Below are positions 1 through 11,815 of a stretch of DNA of 64,000 bases, piece after piece. The position numbers and the translations under genes were made by a program. The notes under the pieces were generated by a model that did no database searches, was not told the DNA's origin, and saw nothing but the letters and a program-made list of their open reading frames with translations. Positions within the stretch are counted from its first letter, which is position 1; each line of letters begins with the position of its first letter. Source of the DNA: Mycobacterium sp. 852002-50816_SCH5313054-b (GTDB taxonomy: Bacteria; Actinomycetota; Actinomycetes; Mycobacteriales; Mycobacteriaceae); assembly GCF_001667185.1 (NCBI RefSeq), contig NZ_LZIC01000054.1, positions 59,170 to 123,169 of the forward strand, written 5' to 3'.

Positions 1-340
1 CGGTCGAGGGGTCTTTGCGACCGCCCTCGATGCCGCCGCGGCCGCCGGAGTTGGCGTGCCAATCGCCGGGTAACCGGGGCAGCCGGATGGGGAACCCCAG
101 CGTCTGGGCATCGGCCCGCAGCGCCACCGCCGCGTCATAGGCCGGGATCACCCCTTTGTTGGTCCCGACCGGCCGGAACGAACACATTCCCACCAGGCCG
201 GCCAGCACGATGCACCCGATCACCAGCGGTACGAGCGACCAGAACATGTCGCGCCCGTCCTGCAACAGCCGGGGCTTGGCCGCGCGGGGTGCCGGTGCCG
301 GCTCGCCTACCTCGGCGTTCGGCGGCGGCTGCTCGGTCAT
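1..340 (-). CDS. DUF4245 membrane protein, Rv1100-like (3' end outside window)
   Basis: The first 113 codons are present. A cytoplasmic Pro/Ala-rich N-terminus of about 30 residues is followed by one hydrophobic segment (about residues 34-51) and an extracytoplasmic part beginning [16 protein letters not shown]. This matches the layout of the mycobacterial DUF4245 family (Rv1100). The ATG is preceded by CGGGAG 0-6 nt upstream, and a GATACT-like -10 lies just before that. The gene diverges from glpX as in M. tuberculosis. Its function is unknown; a membrane-anchored extracytoplasmic domain is inferred. Confidence 0.8.
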   Translation of the reverse strand, partial: MTEQPPPNAEVGEPAPAPRAAKPRLLQDGRDMFWSLVPLVIGCIVLAGLVGMCSFRPVGTNKGVIPAYDAAVALRADAQTLGFPIRLPRLPGDWHANSGGRGGIEGGRKDPST

Positions 341-395
341 CTCCCGAGTATCCCAGTTCCCGCAGACCGATCCGCTTCTGGGACAATCTCCAACC

Positions 396-1436
396 ATGAC
401 AGCATCGCAGCCACGGTCGCGCGGCGAAGCACCAGACCGCAACCTGGCCCTGGAACTGGTCCGTGTCACCGAGGCCGGCGCCATGGCTGCGGGCCGCTGG
501 GTGGGCCGCGGCGACAAGGAGGGCGGCGACGGCGCCGCCGTCGACGCGATGCGCGAACTGGTCAACACGGTGTCGATGCGCGGCGTGGTGGTCATCGGCG
601 AGGGCGAGAAGGACCACGCGCCGATGCTCTACAACGGCGAGGAGGTGGGCAACGGCGACGGCCCGGACTGCGACTTCGCCGTCGACCCGATCGACGGCAC
701 CACGCTGATGAGCAAGGGCATGCCCAACGCCATCTCGGTGCTGGCGGTGGCCGACCGCGGCGCGATGTTCGACCCGTCCGCGGTGTTCTACATGAACAAG
801 ATCGCCGTCGGGCCCGAGGCGGTGGACGTGCTCGACATCACCTTGCCGATCGCCGAGAACATCAAGGCCGTCGCCAAGGTGAAGGCCTTGTCGGTGCGCG
901 ACATGACCGTGTGCATCCTGGACCGGCCGCGGCACGCCCAGCTGATCGAGGACGTCCGCGCGACCGGGGCCCGCATCCAGCTCATCACCGACGGCGACGT
1001 CGCCGGCGCGATCTCGGCCTGCCGGCCCCTCTCCGGGACCGACATGCTGGCCGGGATCGGCGGCACGCCGGAGGGCATCATCGCCGCGGCCGCGATCCGC
1101 TGCATGGGCGGCGCCATCCAGGCGCAGCTGGCCCCCAAGGACGACGAGGAACGCCAGAAGGCGATCGACGCCGGCCACGACGTCGACCGGGTGCTGACCA
1201 CCGAGGACTTGGTGTCCGGCGACAACGTGTTCTTTTGCGCCACCGGCGTCACCAACGGCGACCTGCTCAAGGGGGTCCAGTACTACCCGGGCGGCTGCAC
1301 CACCCAGTCGATCGTGATGCGGTCGAAGTCCGGGACCGTGCGCATGATCGAGGCCTACCACCGGCTGTCCAAGCTCAACGAGTACTCCGCGATCGACTTC
1401 ACCGGCGACAGCTCTGCCGCCTATCCCCTGCCCTGA
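396..1436 (+). CDS. glpX: Fructose-1,6-bisphosphatase class II
   Basis: This 346-residue enzyme hydrolyses fructose 1,6-bisphosphate to fructose 6-phosphate, the committed step of gluconeogenesis in mycobacteria, which rely on the GlpX type. The metal and phosphate motifs are GEGEKD (68-73) and DPIDGTT (97-103), followed by the conserved GGTPEGI and CMGG blocks. The ATG at 396 was chosen over an in-frame extension to 156, because the extension overlaps the divergent DUF4245 gene and the family starts a few residues before [20 protein letters not shown]. The fum gene follows after 26 nt, so the two are probably co-transcribed. Confidence 0.97.
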   Translation: MTASQPRSRGEAPDRNLALELVRVTEAGAMAAGRWVGRGDKEGGDGAAVDAMRELVNTVSMRGVVVIGEGEKDHAPMLYNGEEVGNGDGPDCDFAVDPIDGTTLMSKGMPNAISVLAVADRGAMFDPSAVFYMNKIAVGPEAVDVLDITLPIAENIKAVAKVKALSVRDMTVCILDRPRHAQLIEDVRATGARIQLITDGDVAGAISACRPLSGTDMLAGIGGTPEGIIAAAAIRCMGGAIQAQLAPKDDEERQKAIDAGHDVDRVLTTEDLVSGDNVFFCATGVTNGDLLKGVQYYPGGCTTQSIVMRSKSGTVRMIEAYHRLSKLNEYSAIDFTGDSSAAYPLP

Positions 1437-1462
1437 ACCGACACCACCGAGGACTGCCACCA

Positions 1463-2875
1463 ATGGCCGATAGCGCCACCGACACCGAATACCGCATCGA
1501 GCACGACACCATGGGCGAGGTCCGGGTGCCCGCGAAAGCCTTGTGGCGCGCGCAAACCCAGCGCGCGGTCGAGAACTTCCCGATCTCGGGGCGGGGCCTG
1601 GAGCGCGCCCAGATCCGCGCGCTGGGCCTGCTGAAGGGCGCCTGCGCGCAGGTGAACAAGGACCTGGGCCTGCTGGCGCCGGAGAAGGCGGACGCGATCA
1701 TCGCCGCGGCGGCCGAGATCGCCGACGGCCAACACGACGACCAGTTTCCCATCGACGTGTTCCAAACCGGTTCGGGGACAAGCTCGAACATGAACACCAA
1801 CGAGGTGATCGCGTCCATCGCAGGGGCCAACGGTGTGACGGTGCACCCCAACGACGACGTCAACATGTCGCAGTCGTCCAACGACACCTTCCCGACGGCC
1901 ACGCACATCGCGGCCACCGAGGCCGCGGTGCGCCACCTCATCCCGGCGCTCGAGGTGCTGCACGAGGCGCTGGCGAGCAAGGCCCGCGAGTGGCACACGG
2001 TCGTCAAATCCGGACGCACCCATCTGATGGACGCCGTCCCGGTGACCCTCGGCCAGGAATTCAGCGGATACGCCCGCCAGATCGAGGCCGGGATCGAGCG
2101 GGTCCGCGCGACGCTGCCACGGCTGGGCGAGCTGGCTATCGGCGGTACCGCGGTGGGCACCGGGCTCAACGCTCCCGACGGGTTCGGCGCCAAGGTGGTC
2201 GATACGCTGATCGCCTCCACCGGTTTGGGCGAATTGCGCCCGGCGGCAAACTCTTTCGAGGCCCAGGCCGCCCGCGACGGGCTGGTCGAGGCCTCGGGCG
2301 CGCTGCGCACCATCGCGGTGTCGCTGACCAAGATTGCCAACGACGTCCGCTGGATGGGGTCGGGGCCGCTGACCGGGCTGGCCGAGATCCAGCTGCCGGA
2401 CCTGCAGCCGGGTAGTTCCATCATGCCGGGCAAGGTGAATCCCGTTCTGCCGGAGGCGGTCACACAGGTCGCCGCGCAGGTGATCGGCAACGACGCCGCG
2501 ATCGCCTGGGGCGGCGCCAGCGGCGCGTTCGAGCTCAACGTCTACATCCCGATGATGGCCCGCAACATCCTCGAGTCCTTCAAGTTGCTGACCAACGTCT
2601 CGAAGCTGTTCGCGGAGCGCTGCATCACCGGGCTGAAGGCCAACGTCGAGCATCTGCGCGAGCTGGCCGAATCGTCGCCGTCGATCGTGACGCCGCTGAA
2701 TTCGGCGATCGGCTACGAGGAAGCCGCCGCGGTGGCCAAGCAGGCGCTCAAGGAGCGCAAGACGATTCGCCAGACGGTCATCGACCGCGGCCTGATCGGT
2801 GACAAGCTGTCGACCGAGGAGTTGGACCGCCGCCTCGACGTGTTGGCGATGGCCAAGGTGAAGCCGGAGGAATAG
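1463..2875 (+). CDS. fum: Fumarate hydratase class II
   Basis: The 470-residue iron-independent fumarase interconverts fumarate and malate in the TCA cycle as a cytosolic homotetramer. The fumarate-lyase signature [11 protein letters not shown] is at 317-327. The substrate-binding [13 protein letters not shown] and SSNDTFPTA blocks are also present. A GAGGA Shine-Dalgarno lies about 8 nt before the ATG. It sits 26 nt after glpX and 17 nt before the Pro/Gly-rich membrane protein gene, the same order as Rv1099c-Rv1098c-Rv1097c. Confidence 0.97.
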   Translation: MADSATDTEYRIEHDTMGEVRVPAKALWRAQTQRAVENFPISGRGLERAQIRALGLLKGACAQVNKDLGLLAPEKADAIIAAAAEIADGQHDDQFPIDVFQTGSGTSSNMNTNEVIASIAGANGVTVHPNDDVNMSQSSNDTFPTATHIAATEAAVRHLIPALEVLHEALASKAREWHTVVKSGRTHLMDAVPVTLGQEFSGYARQIEAGIERVRATLPRLGELAIGGTAVGTGLNAPDGFGAKVVDTLIASTGLGELRPAANSFEAQAARDGLVEASGALRTIAVSLTKIANDVRWMGSGPLTGLAEIQLPDLQPGSSIMPGKVNPVLPEAVTQVAAQVIGNDAAIAWGGASGAFELNVYIPMMARNILESFKLLTNVSKLFAERCITGLKANVEHLRELAESSPSIVTPLNSAIGYEEAAAVAKQALKERKTIRQTVIDRGLIGDKLSTEELDRRLDVLAMAKVKPEE

Positions 2876-2892
2876 ATGATGGTGGTTCAGCG

Positions 2893-3906
2893 ATGACGGC
2901 TCCCCCCGGCGGGCCCTACGGTCAGGATCCGTACGGGACCAATCCCTATGGGCAGGGCCCCTATTGGGGCGGCCCGCCGCAAGGCGGCGGCTATCCGCAG
3001 GGCGGCGGCTATCCGCAGGGCGGCGGCTACCCGCAGGGCGGACCGCCACCGGCCGGGCCGCCGCCGGCCGGCTACCCGTACCCACCGCCCGGCGGGGGGC
3101 AGTATGCGCCGCCGCCATATCCCCCACAGGGTCAGCAGGTGCCGCCCGGCTGGCCGGGCGGCCCGTACCCGCCGGGGCCGCCGCCGCGCGGGCCGCGCTC
3201 CAAGGCGCCGTGGCTGATCGTCGCCGGTCTCGCGGTGCTGGCCGTGATCGTGCTGGTGGTGCTCCTGGTGCTCGGGCTCAACAGCGGGAACAAGCCGAAC
3301 AAGGCGGCGCCCTCGACGGCCCCCTCGTCGACCGGCGCCCCGTCGTCGCAGCCGAACAATTCCCAGCAGACGGCGACGGGCTGCACGCCCAACGTGTCCG
3401 GCGGTGACAAGCCCGTCGGTGACACGGTCAGCGCGGGCAAGCTGTCGTTCCCGACCAGCGCGACGCCGGGATGGCAAGGCTTTGCGGACGACCAGACCCC
3501 CAACCTCATCGGCGCCGTCGGCGTCGGGGCCGAGGTGCCCAACGCCAGCCAGTGGATGATGCAGGCGGAGGTCGGCATCACCGACTTCGTGCCCAGCATG
3601 GACGTCGCCGCGCAGGCATCGAAGTTGATGAACTGCGTGGCCAATGGCCCCGGCTACGCCAACGCGACGCCCACCCTGGGGCCGACGAAGACGTCGTCGA
3701 CCACGGTCGACGGGGTCAAGGCCGCACGGGTGGACGCCGACGTCACGATCGCCGATCCGGCGCGCAACGTGAAGGGCGACTCGCTGGTCATCATCGCGGT
3801 CGACACCAAGCCGGTCACCATCTTCCTGGGCGCGACGCCCATCGGCGACGCCGGTTCGGCGGGCATCATCAACGGGGTTGTCGCGGCTCTGAAGGTCAAG
3901 AAGTAG
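2893..3906 (+). CDS. Pro/Gly-rich single-pass membrane protein, Rv1097c-like
   Basis: The 337-residue protein has a long cytoplasmic Pro/Gly/Tyr-rich tail (1-100, including tandem GGGYPQ units). One transmembrane helix (about 107-130, APWLIVAGLAVLAVIVLVVL) leads to a Thr/Ser/Pro linker and an extracytoplasmic domain of about 180 residues with two cysteines. The layout matches the M. tuberculosis 'glycine and proline rich membrane protein'. The start follows fum by 17 nt. The last 11 nt overlap the 3' end of the convergent adenylate cyclase gene. The function is unknown; a cell-envelope role is inferred from topology only. Confidence 0.85.
   Translation: MTAPPGGPYGQDPYGTNPYGQGPYWGGPPQGGGYPQGGGYPQGGGYPQGGPPPAGPPPAGYPYPPPGGGQYAPPPYPPQGQQVPPGWPGGPYPPGPPPRGPRSKAPWLIVAGLAVLAVIVLVVLLVLGLNSGNKPNKAAPSTAPSSTGAPSSQPNNSQQTATGCTPNVSGGDKPVGDTVSAGKLSFPTSATPGWQGFADDQTPNLIGAVGVGAEVPNASQWMMQAEVGITDFVPSMDVAAQASKLMNCVANGPGYANATPTLGPTKTSSTTVDGVKAARVDADVTIADPARNVKGDSLVIIAVDTKPVTIFLGATPIGDAGSAGIINGVVAALKVKK
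2983..3036 (+). repeat. 18-bp tandem repeat x3 (codes GGGYPQ)
   Basis: Three consecutive 18-bp units, GGCGGCGGCTATCCGCAG, encode GGGYPQ. The third unit differs by one synonymous base (TAT to TAC). They lie in the proline-rich tail of the preceding entry. Perfect units of this kind tend to change copy number between strains. Confidence 0.9.
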
Positions 3907-5419
3907 CCGGCGCCGACACGTGGGTGGCTTCGGACCGCCCGCGCAGCACGGTGGAATAGCATTCGGCCCAGTGCGCCCGCTCGGCGTCATCGGCGCCGTC
4001 GATCGCCGCCGCCGAACACAGGATCCGCCGGTCGGAGGTCTTGGCGAGGTCGGCCAGTCGCGCGGCCTCGTTGACGGCGTCACCGATTACCGTGTATTCG
4101 TAGCGGTTTTCGGCGCCGACGTTGCCGGCGAAGACGCGCCCCGCCGAAACGCCGATGCCGAAATCGACCACCGGTAGCCGGCGCAGCTCGGTGCCCAGCG
4201 CCCGCGCCGTCGCCAGCGCCGCCGACGCCGGTTCGGCCGACCGCAAGGGCGCCCCGAAAACCGCCAGTGCGGCGTCGCCGGCGAATTTGTTGATCAGCCC
4301 CTGATGTTCGTCGACGGCGTCGACGACGATCCGGAAGAAGTCGTTGAGCACCTGCGCAACCTCTTGCGGCGGAAGGCTTTCCGCGAGCTGCGTCGAACCG
4401 ACCAGGTCGATGAAGAGGACGGCCGCGTCGACCACGTCCCCCGACAGGGAGGCGCCCTCCTGGATGGCGCGCTGGGCGACGTCGGTTCCGACGTGGCGCC
4501 CGAACAGGTCGCGCAACCGGTCCCGCTCGGCGAGCCCGGTGACCATTCGGTTGAAACCCGTTTGCAGGCGCCCGATTTGGGAGCGTTCGTAGGCGCCCAC
4601 GTGGGTTCCGATGCGGCCGTGTTCGACCTCCGCCATCGCATCGACGACCTCGGCGAGGGGATCGGCAATGGATCGCGACGTCAGAATCATCGTCGGCAGC
4701 CCGAGGACCAGCGCCGCCAGCGACACCACCAGGATCGGCACATCCAGCGCGGCGGACTTCTCGATCAGCCAGCCGTAGGAGCGCAGCACCACCAGGGTCG
4801 CGATCACCCCGATTGGGAGCGCGCTGCAGAGGAACCACAGCAGCACCAGCCGCGCGAACACGCCCGGCACCGCCAGGCGGGGCTCGCCCCCCAGCGTGGC
4901 GGTACCCATGATCGGGCGCAGGGTGCGTTGCGCAAGCAGCATCCCCGTCCCGGCGGCGGCCGGTGCACCCAGCAGCACGCCGAGCCCGATGGGCAGCAGG
5001 ATCTGCGCCCCGCCGCCCAGGTTCATCAGCGCGAAGACGACCCCGGCCGCCCCCCAGGCCAGCACCAGGATGGCCGACTGGCGGCCGGGCATCTTCATCG
5101 CGGCTTCCCGCTGTTCGGGGGTCGGTTCGTCCCCGGCGACATACCAGCGCAGCGTGGGAGCCAGGTTCACCGCCCCGGCCGCCGCGACGGCCGCGACGCC
5201 CAGCACGACGAGAACCAGCATCAGCGCCGTGTTCTTCTCCGCGAAGTCCGTGTCGGCCGCGACGGACGTGTGCCCCCGCAGCGGAATCAAGATGGCGGCC
5301 GCGTCGACGAAGGCCAGGATGTAGGCCAGCGAGAGGTCGGTTGCGTAGTCAATCGTCAACCTGCGCGCGGACTTTCGCCGCCCCGCCGCTGGAGCCCGAA
5401 ACCGCCCCGACGTGATCAC
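3896..5419 (-). CDS. Class III adenylate cyclase with membrane and HAMP domains
   Basis: The 507-residue membrane cyclase is predicted to convert ATP to cAMP. It has about six transmembrane helices (30-245), a HAMP segment (about 245-300) and a catalytic domain (about 325-500). The catalytic set looks complete: metal aspartates D338 (FIDLVGS) and D382 (KFAGDAA), adenine-selecting K378 and D447, and transition-state N450 and R454 (IGDAVNEAAR). The architecture resembles the Rv1318c/Rv1319c/Rv1320c and Rv3645 group. The GTG start follows the stop of the upstream deacetylase with no gap (TAGGTG), implying coupled translation. I do not recall a cyclase at this place in M. tuberculosis. Confidence 0.9.
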   Translation of the reverse strand: MITSGRFRAPAAGRRKSARRLTIDYATDLSLAYILAFVDAAAILIPLRGHTSVAADTDFAEKNTALMLVLVVLGVAAVAAAGAVNLAPTLRWYVAGDEPTPEQREAAMKMPGRQSAILVLAWGAAGVVFALMNLGGGAQILLPIGLGVLLGAPAAAGTGMLLAQRTLRPIMGTATLGGEPRLAVPGVFARLVLLWFLCSALPIGVIATLVVLRSYGWLIEKSAALDVPILVVSLAALVLGLPTMILTSRSIADPLAEVVDAMAEVEHGRIGTHVGAYERSQIGRLQTGFNRMVTGLAERDRLRDLFGRHVGTDVAQRAIQEGASLSGDVVDAAVLFIDLVGSTQLAESLPPQEVAQVLNDFFRIVVDAVDEHQGLINKFAGDAALAVFGAPLRSAEPASAALATARALGTELRRLPVVDFGIGVSAGRVFAGNVGAENRYEYTVIGDAVNEAARLADLAKTSDRRILCSAAAIDGADDAERAHWAECYSTVLRGRSEATHVSAPATS

Positions 5420-6295
5420 CTAGGCGCCGTTGTTGGGGCCGCCCGAGTTCTGGCCCGGGATGTCGGTGATCGGGAAATTGGGCATCGGCTTGGGCGAGGA
5501 CGTATTCGGCAAGGCGGGGATCTCGCTGGCCGGAATGTCGTGCAACTGGTTGGCAGGCGGCCCGTTGTCCCGGCCGCCGTAGGTGCTGCCGGGCGCCCGC
5601 GCGCCCAGCAGTTCGGAGACCGTCACCAGCCGGTAGCCGTTGGCCTTGAGCACCGGGATGAACTGGTACACCAGGTCGACGGTGCTCGAGTAGGTGTCAT
5701 GGAACAGCACCACCGAGCCCGGCTTGATGTACGTCATCAGCATGTAGCGCGTCGCGGCCGTGTTGGAGTCGTTGATCCAGTCGAAAGGGATGACGTCCCA
5801 GAGGATTTCGGCCAGACCGAACTTTCCCGCGGTCTGGCGCACGGCGTCGTTGGACAGCCCGCCCGCGGGGCGCCACAGCGACGGGGCCCGGCCGGTCGCG
5901 GCGGCGATCGCGTCGTTGGTCTTCGAGAACTGACCGGCGATGTCCTCGGGCGGGATCGTGGTCATGTTGGGGTGTTCCCAGGTGTGGTTGCCGAACTCCA
6001 TCCCGGCGTCGGCGACGCGCTTGGCGCCCGCCGGGTTGGCGGCCACCTTGTTGCCGATCAGGAAGAACGTGGCCTTGGCGTCGGCGTCCTTGAGCACCTG
6101 CAACAGCCGGTCGGTGTAGGGCCCCGGCCCGTCGTCGAACGTCAGCGCGATGCACTTGACCACCGAGCAGCTCTGGTTGTCGGCGCGCGTCACGTGACCG
6201 GTGAGCGCGCCGATCACCAGCACCGCGGCGGCCGCGACGACGCCGAAAACGGTCCGCCAGTAGCGCCAGGCCTGGCTGTCGGGTCGTTTCGGCAC
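5420..6295 (-). CDS. Polysaccharide deacetylase (NodB domain), Rv1096-like
   Basis: This 291-residue exported enzyme probably removes N-acetyl groups from peptidoglycan or a related glycan. A signal anchor (about 14-32) precedes a NodB domain with all five motifs: TFDDG (52-56), metal-binding HTWEH (104-108), RPAGG (142-146), WDVIPFDW and FHDT (198-201). The C-terminal 70 residues are Pro/Asn-rich and of low complexity. A GTG start is used; GAGGAGGGG lies rather far (about 20 nt) upstream, so the exact start is less certain. The gene lies between phoH2 and the coupled adenylate cyclase. Confidence 0.9.
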   Translation of the reverse strand: MPKRPDSQAWRYWRTVFGVVAAAAVLVIGALTGHVTRADNQSCSVVKCIALTFDDGPGPYTDRLLQVLKDADAKATFFLIGNKVAANPAGAKRVADAGMEFGNHTWEHPNMTTIPPEDIAGQFSKTNDAIAAATGRAPSLWRPAGGLSNDAVRQTAGKFGLAEILWDVIPFDWINDSNTAATRYMLMTYIKPGSVVLFHDTYSSTVDLVYQFIPVLKANGYRLVTVSELLGARAPGSTYGGRDNGPPANQLHDIPASEIPALPNTSSPKPMPNFPITDIPGQNSGGPNNGA

Positions 6296-6320
6296 GTGAG
6301 AAGCCTACCGAAACCCCTCC

Positions 6321-7622
6321 TCAGTGCGGCCCGGCGATCTCCTCGAGCATCTCGGTGACCAGCGCGGCGATCGGCGACCGCTCGCTGCGCAGCAGGGTGA
6401 TGTGGGCGAACAGCGGGTGCCCCTTGAGCTTCTCGATCACCGCCGCGACACCGTCGTGACGCCCGACGCGCAGGTTGTCGCGCTGGGCGATGTCGTGGGT
6501 CAGCACCACCCGGGAGCCGGTCCCCAACCTGGACAGCACGGTCAGCAGCACGTTGCGCTCGAGCGACTGCGCCTCGTCGACGATGACGAACGAGTCGTGC
6601 AGCGAGCGGCCCCGGATGTGGGTCAGCGGCAGCACCTCGAGCATGCCCCGGGACAGCACCTCCTCGAGCACCGCCGGGCTGGCCAGCCCCTCGAGGGTGT
6701 CGAAGACGGCCTGCGCCCAGGGGCCCATCTTTTCGCTCTCGCTGCCGGGCAGGTAGCCCAGCTCCTGGCCGCCGACGGCATACAGCGGACGGAACACCAC
6801 CACCTTGCGCTGCGTGCGCCGTTCGAGCACCGCCTCGAGACCCGCGCACAGCGCCAACGCCGACTTGCCGGTGCCGGCCTTGCCGCCCAACGAAACGATG
6901 CCCACCGACTCGTCCAGCAGCAGGTCGAGCGCCACGCGCTGCTCGGCGGACCGGCCACGCAGCCCGAACACCTCGCGATCGCCGCGGACCAGCTGCACGC
7001 GTTTGGCCGCCGTGACCCGGCCCAGCGCGTGCGAACTCCCGCCCAGCAGCCGAATTCCGGTGTGGCAGGGCAGGTCCCGCGCCTCGGCGAGGTCGATCTC
7101 GCCGTCGGCGAACAGCGTGTCGATGTCCTCGGCCGCCGTCTCGATCTCGTACATCCCCGACCACCCGGACACCACGACATCCTGCGCGTGGTATTCGTCG
7201 GCGGACAGCCCCACCGCGGCGGCCTTCACCCGAAGCGGAATGTCCTTGCTGACCAACGTAACCCGCTTGCCCTCGGCGGCGAGGTTGGCGGCGCAGCTCA
7301 GGATCCGGGAGTCGTTGCAGTCGGTGCGAAAGCCCGCGGGCAGCACCGACGGGTCGGTGTGGTTCAGTTCAACGTGAAGCGATCCGCCTTGTGTCCCAAC
7401 GGGAATCGGCTGATCCAGCCGACCGTGCTCGAGCCGAAGATCATCGAACAGGCGCAATGCCTGACGGGCAAACCAGCCCAGTTCGTGGTGGTGGCGTTTG
7501 GCCTCCAGCTCGCTGATCACCACCAGCGGCACCACCACCTCGTGTTCGGCGAACCGGCTGCAGGCCCACGGGTCGGACAGCAGCACGGAGGTGTCGAGCA
7601 CATAGGTCCGGAGATCGGTCAC
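6321..7622 (-). CDS. phoH2: PhoH2: PIN-domain RNase fused to PhoH ATPase/helicase
   Basis: The 433-residue protein combines an N-terminal PIN nuclease (acidic residues D10, E38/E40 and D104 in a DSR context) with a PhoH ATPase. The ATPase has Walker [10 protein letters not shown] (246-254) and Walker B VIVDEAQ (346-352). M. tuberculosis PhoH2 is reported to be an RNA helicase/RNase paired with an upstream antitoxin gene, phoAT. The GTG at 7622 was chosen because GAGGAG precedes it by about 7 nt and the product then begins [15 protein letters not shown] as in the family. An in-frame extension to 7688 lacks a good ribosome site. Confidence 0.93.
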   Translation of the reverse strand: MTDLRTYVLDTSVLLSDPWACSRFAEHEVVVPLVVISELEAKRHHHELGWFARQALRLFDDLRLEHGRLDQPIPVGTQGGSLHVELNHTDPSVLPAGFRTDCNDSRILSCAANLAAEGKRVTLVSKDIPLRVKAAAVGLSADEYHAQDVVVSGWSGMYEIETAAEDIDTLFADGEIDLAEARDLPCHTGIRLLGGSSHALGRVTAAKRVQLVRGDREVFGLRGRSAEQRVALDLLLDESVGIVSLGGKAGTGKSALALCAGLEAVLERRTQRKVVVFRPLYAVGGQELGYLPGSESEKMGPWAQAVFDTLEGLASPAVLEEVLSRGMLEVLPLTHIRGRSLHDSFVIVDEAQSLERNVLLTVLSRLGTGSRVVLTHDIAQRDNLRVGRHDGVAAVIEKLKGHPLFAHITLLRSERSPIAALVTEMLEEIAGPH

Positions 7623-7761
7623 GAAGCGCTCCTCGAGCGGGTAAGCCCGCGCGGACCCGCACAGGCATGTCGGCGGGAGCCGCAGCACCAGGACCGGGGC
7701 CGGTCCTGCCCTTGTCGTGACGGGAGGTGCCGCCCTGGCAGCAAAGCATGTCGCTGGCCAT
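7441..7761 (-). CDS. Candidate phoAT-like reading frame upstream of and overlapping phoH2
   Basis: An out-of-frame ATG (7761) opens [20 protein letters not shown] and runs 106 codons into the 5' part of phoH2. In M. tuberculosis and M. smegmatis an unannotated small gene, phoAT, is described upstream of phoH2 as its antitoxin. I cannot confirm that this frame is the same gene. Its composition (Arg/Pro/Gly-rich) is also what a shadow frame of GC-rich DNA would give, and no clear Shine-Dalgarno is seen. Confidence 0.25.
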   Translation of the reverse strand: MASDMLCCQGGTSRHDKGRTGPGPGAAAPADMPVRVRAGLPARGALRDRSPDLCARHLRAAVRPVGLQPVRRTRGGGAAGGDQRAGGQTPPPRTGLVCPSGIAPVR

Positions 7762-7832
7762 CGAGAATGACGCTACTCTCGTGGCCGCTCGGCCGCCGGG
7801 CAGGCGCGCCGAGACCGACACGGCGACACCAA

Positions 7833-7860
7833 AAACCGGCCGCGAGCCCGCGGCCGGTTT
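7833..7860 (-). terminator. Strong hairpin after desA2
   Basis: A perfect 11-bp stem (AAACCGGCCGC / GCGGCCGGTTT) with a 6-nt loop lies 15 nt beyond the desA2 stop. The U tract is only the T run inside the stem. It separates desA2 from the phoAT/phoH2 transcript. Confidence 0.75.
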
Positions 7861-7874
7861 GGGTGAAGTTCGGC

Positions 7875-8702
7875 TTAACCGATAACGAATTGCTTGAGCG
7901 CAGGCTCGTCGGCCACGCCCCATTCGGTGATGCGATCGGAGATCGCCTGCCGCAAGTCCTCGGGAGTGAAGATGCCGGCGTCGGCCGCGCTTTGCACCTT
8001 GTCCGCGTAGGCGTCGATGTCGGCGCCGACGACCTGAAGCTCCGCCGCCCGCGCGGCGACGGCCGCGATGGTCTCGTCGCGGGTGTAGGACAGGCAGTGC
8101 GCGACGAGGCTGGCGAACATGTGCTCGTGGCGCTCTTCGTCCCTGCGGATCCGGTCGATGAGCCCGGCCAGGAGGGGCTCCTCGATCTTGGCGGCCAGGT
8201 TGCGGCAGAAGACGGCGTGGGTGCGCTCGGCGAACGCCATGTAGACGAGGGTCTCGACCTGGCTGTAGGTGTCGGCGCGGTAGCCCTTCATCACGTACTG
8301 GACGCGGGCCTCCTCGTTGGCGGTGGGGTCGACCTCGCGGGTCACCACCAGGTACTCGCGCAGCGCGATGGCGTGCAGGTGCTCCTCGGCGGTCCACCGG
8401 CCCAGCCAGCGGCCCCACCAGTCCTCGAGGATGAAGTGCTCGACGAGCTCGCGGTGATGGCCGGCGAGGTTGTCCTTGAGCAGCAGCAGGATCTCGCAGG
8501 CGTCCGTGATGGTCCGCGGCAGCGTCGTCTGGGACGGGTCCCAGTCGCGTCCGCCGAGGAAGGCGAAGTTCTCGCCCTGATCGAACGGCACGTACTCGTG
8601 GGCGAACCAGAGGTCCTCGGTGTTGAGGTGGTTGTCCATGAGCCGCTCGACCACGGGCTCGAGTTCGAGGGTCAGCGCGTTAGGAACAGGTTTCTGTGCC
8701 AT
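7875..8702 (-). CDS. desA2: Acyl-[ACP] desaturase family protein DesA2
   Basis: The 275-residue protein belongs to the soluble di-iron acyl-ACP desaturase family and is linked in mycobacteria to mycolic acid precursor synthesis. Likely iron ligands are visible: E70, E106-E107-x-x-H110 (EEHLH), E159 and the second motif DEERH (E189, H192). M. tuberculosis DesA2 (Rv1094) has the same length. The gene is monocistronic between glyA and a strong terminator. Confidence 0.95.
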   Translation of the reverse strand: MAQKPVPNALTLELEPVVERLMDNHLNTEDLWFAHEYVPFDQGENFAFLGGRDWDPSQTTLPRTITDACEILLLLKDNLAGHHRELVEHFILEDWWGRWLGRWTAEEHLHAIALREYLVVTREVDPTANEEARVQYVMKGYRADTYSQVETLVYMAFAERTHAVFCRNLAAKIEEPLLAGLIDRIRRDEERHEHMFASLVAHCLSYTRDETIAAVAARAAELQVVGADIDAYADKVQSAADAGIFTPEDLRQAISDRITEWGVADEPALKQFVIG

Positions 8703-8786
8703 GCGGTTACTGTAACTCCTAGGTACATGTTCTGGAAATTCTCGGCGCGTGTCGGCGCCGATTGGTGACTTTGGTCCCTCGGCCGG

Positions 8787-11121
<2,335 letters not shown>

Positions 11122-11535
11122 CTACGTCGCCAGACGGCGCACTCCCAGGTATTGCAAAGCGGCGAACGCCGCAGTGTAGACGCCCGTGGCCAGCGTCGCG
11201 GCCACCCCGGTGGCCGTCATCGGCAAGGCTTCGGCGGCCAGTATTGCGGCCAGCGTGAAGACGATGTTGGCCGCGACGATGCCGATCCCGACACGTCGCA
11301 AGTTCGGCGCCGCCGCGAGGGTGAACACGGCGAGGCCGGCAAGCACGAAGAACGCGCCCAGCGCGTACTCCTGGCCCGACGTCAGCCCCGTCAGCGACGA
11401 GATCTCGTCGGCGAAGAACGCGACGGCCAAGCCGCACAGCCCCGTCAGCGTGGCGTCGGCACGCATCGCGAAACGCAGCAGCGAGTCGGTCGAGTCGTAT
11501 AGGGGTCGGGGGGGAAGACCGGTAACTGCGGTCAT
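11122..11535 (-). CDS. Small four-helix membrane protein, unknown
   Basis: The 137-residue protein has four predicted transmembrane helices (about residues 32-46, 59-75, 83-100 and 108-125) and short loops. I do not recognise the family beyond similar small integral membrane proteins of actinobacteria. The ATG at 11535 is supported by GAGGAG 7 nt upstream; an extension to 11679 lacks this. It is convergent with coaA with no gap. Confidence 0.75.
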   Translation of the reverse strand: MTAVTGLPPRPLYDSTDSLLRFAMRADATLTGLCGLAVAFFADEISSLTGLTSGQEYALGAFFVLAGLAVFTLAAAPNLRRVGIGIVAANIVFTLAAILAAEALPMTATGVAATLATGVYTAAFAALQYLGVRRLAT

Positions 11536-11815
11536 GTGATCACTCCTCGCGATGGCGGATGGGTCGAACTGGTTTGAGCGTGCCGCCAGGGCACTGCCAG
11601 ATCGACTCGTGGCACTGCCAACTGCTGCCACGAGGAGAACGACCAGGGATTTCTGCCGGCTATTCCCGTCCCGGGGCAATTAATTCCACACGTGTCTCAA
11701 ACCGTGGGGTCGCCGGCGTGATCGGGTGCCCCGAGCCGCGACACATAACCAGTGGCGAAGACACGCCGAGGAGGCTCGCGATCGCTTATATCTCGCGGTT
11801 GCCGGGAGCGCTGAC
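11536..11815. other. 280-bp intergenic region
   Basis: It contains the promoter side of the small membrane protein gene, an inverted repeat CGTGGCA...TGCCACG (about 11,609-11,633), and one copy of a 61-bp palindromic repeat (separate entry). I see no coding potential. Confidence 0.5.
11737..11797. repeat. 61-bp palindromic repeat, copy A
   Basis: The element starts CGCGACACATAACCAGT, has GACACGCCGA at its centre and ends TATCTCGCG. It is an imperfect inverted repeat with the same length, ends and centre as the element at 36,125-36,185. It lies 18 bp beyond the stop of the minus-strand membrane protein gene. It may be a dispersed REP-like element or a transcript-end hairpin. Confidence 0.7.

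Noticed and set aside
156..395. In-frame N-terminal extension of glpX to 156
   Set aside because: It overlaps the divergent DUF4245 gene, and the family N-terminus begins at about 396.
135..1463. Very long open frames opposite glpX, fum and many other genes
   Set aside because: High-GC shadow frames with Arg/Gly/His-rich composition and no family resemblance.
11602..11636. Repeated GGCACTGCCA blocks as a possible CRISPR or tandem repeat
   Set aside because: Only two short imperfect copies; best explained as an inverted repeat. No CRISPR array is seen anywhere in the window.
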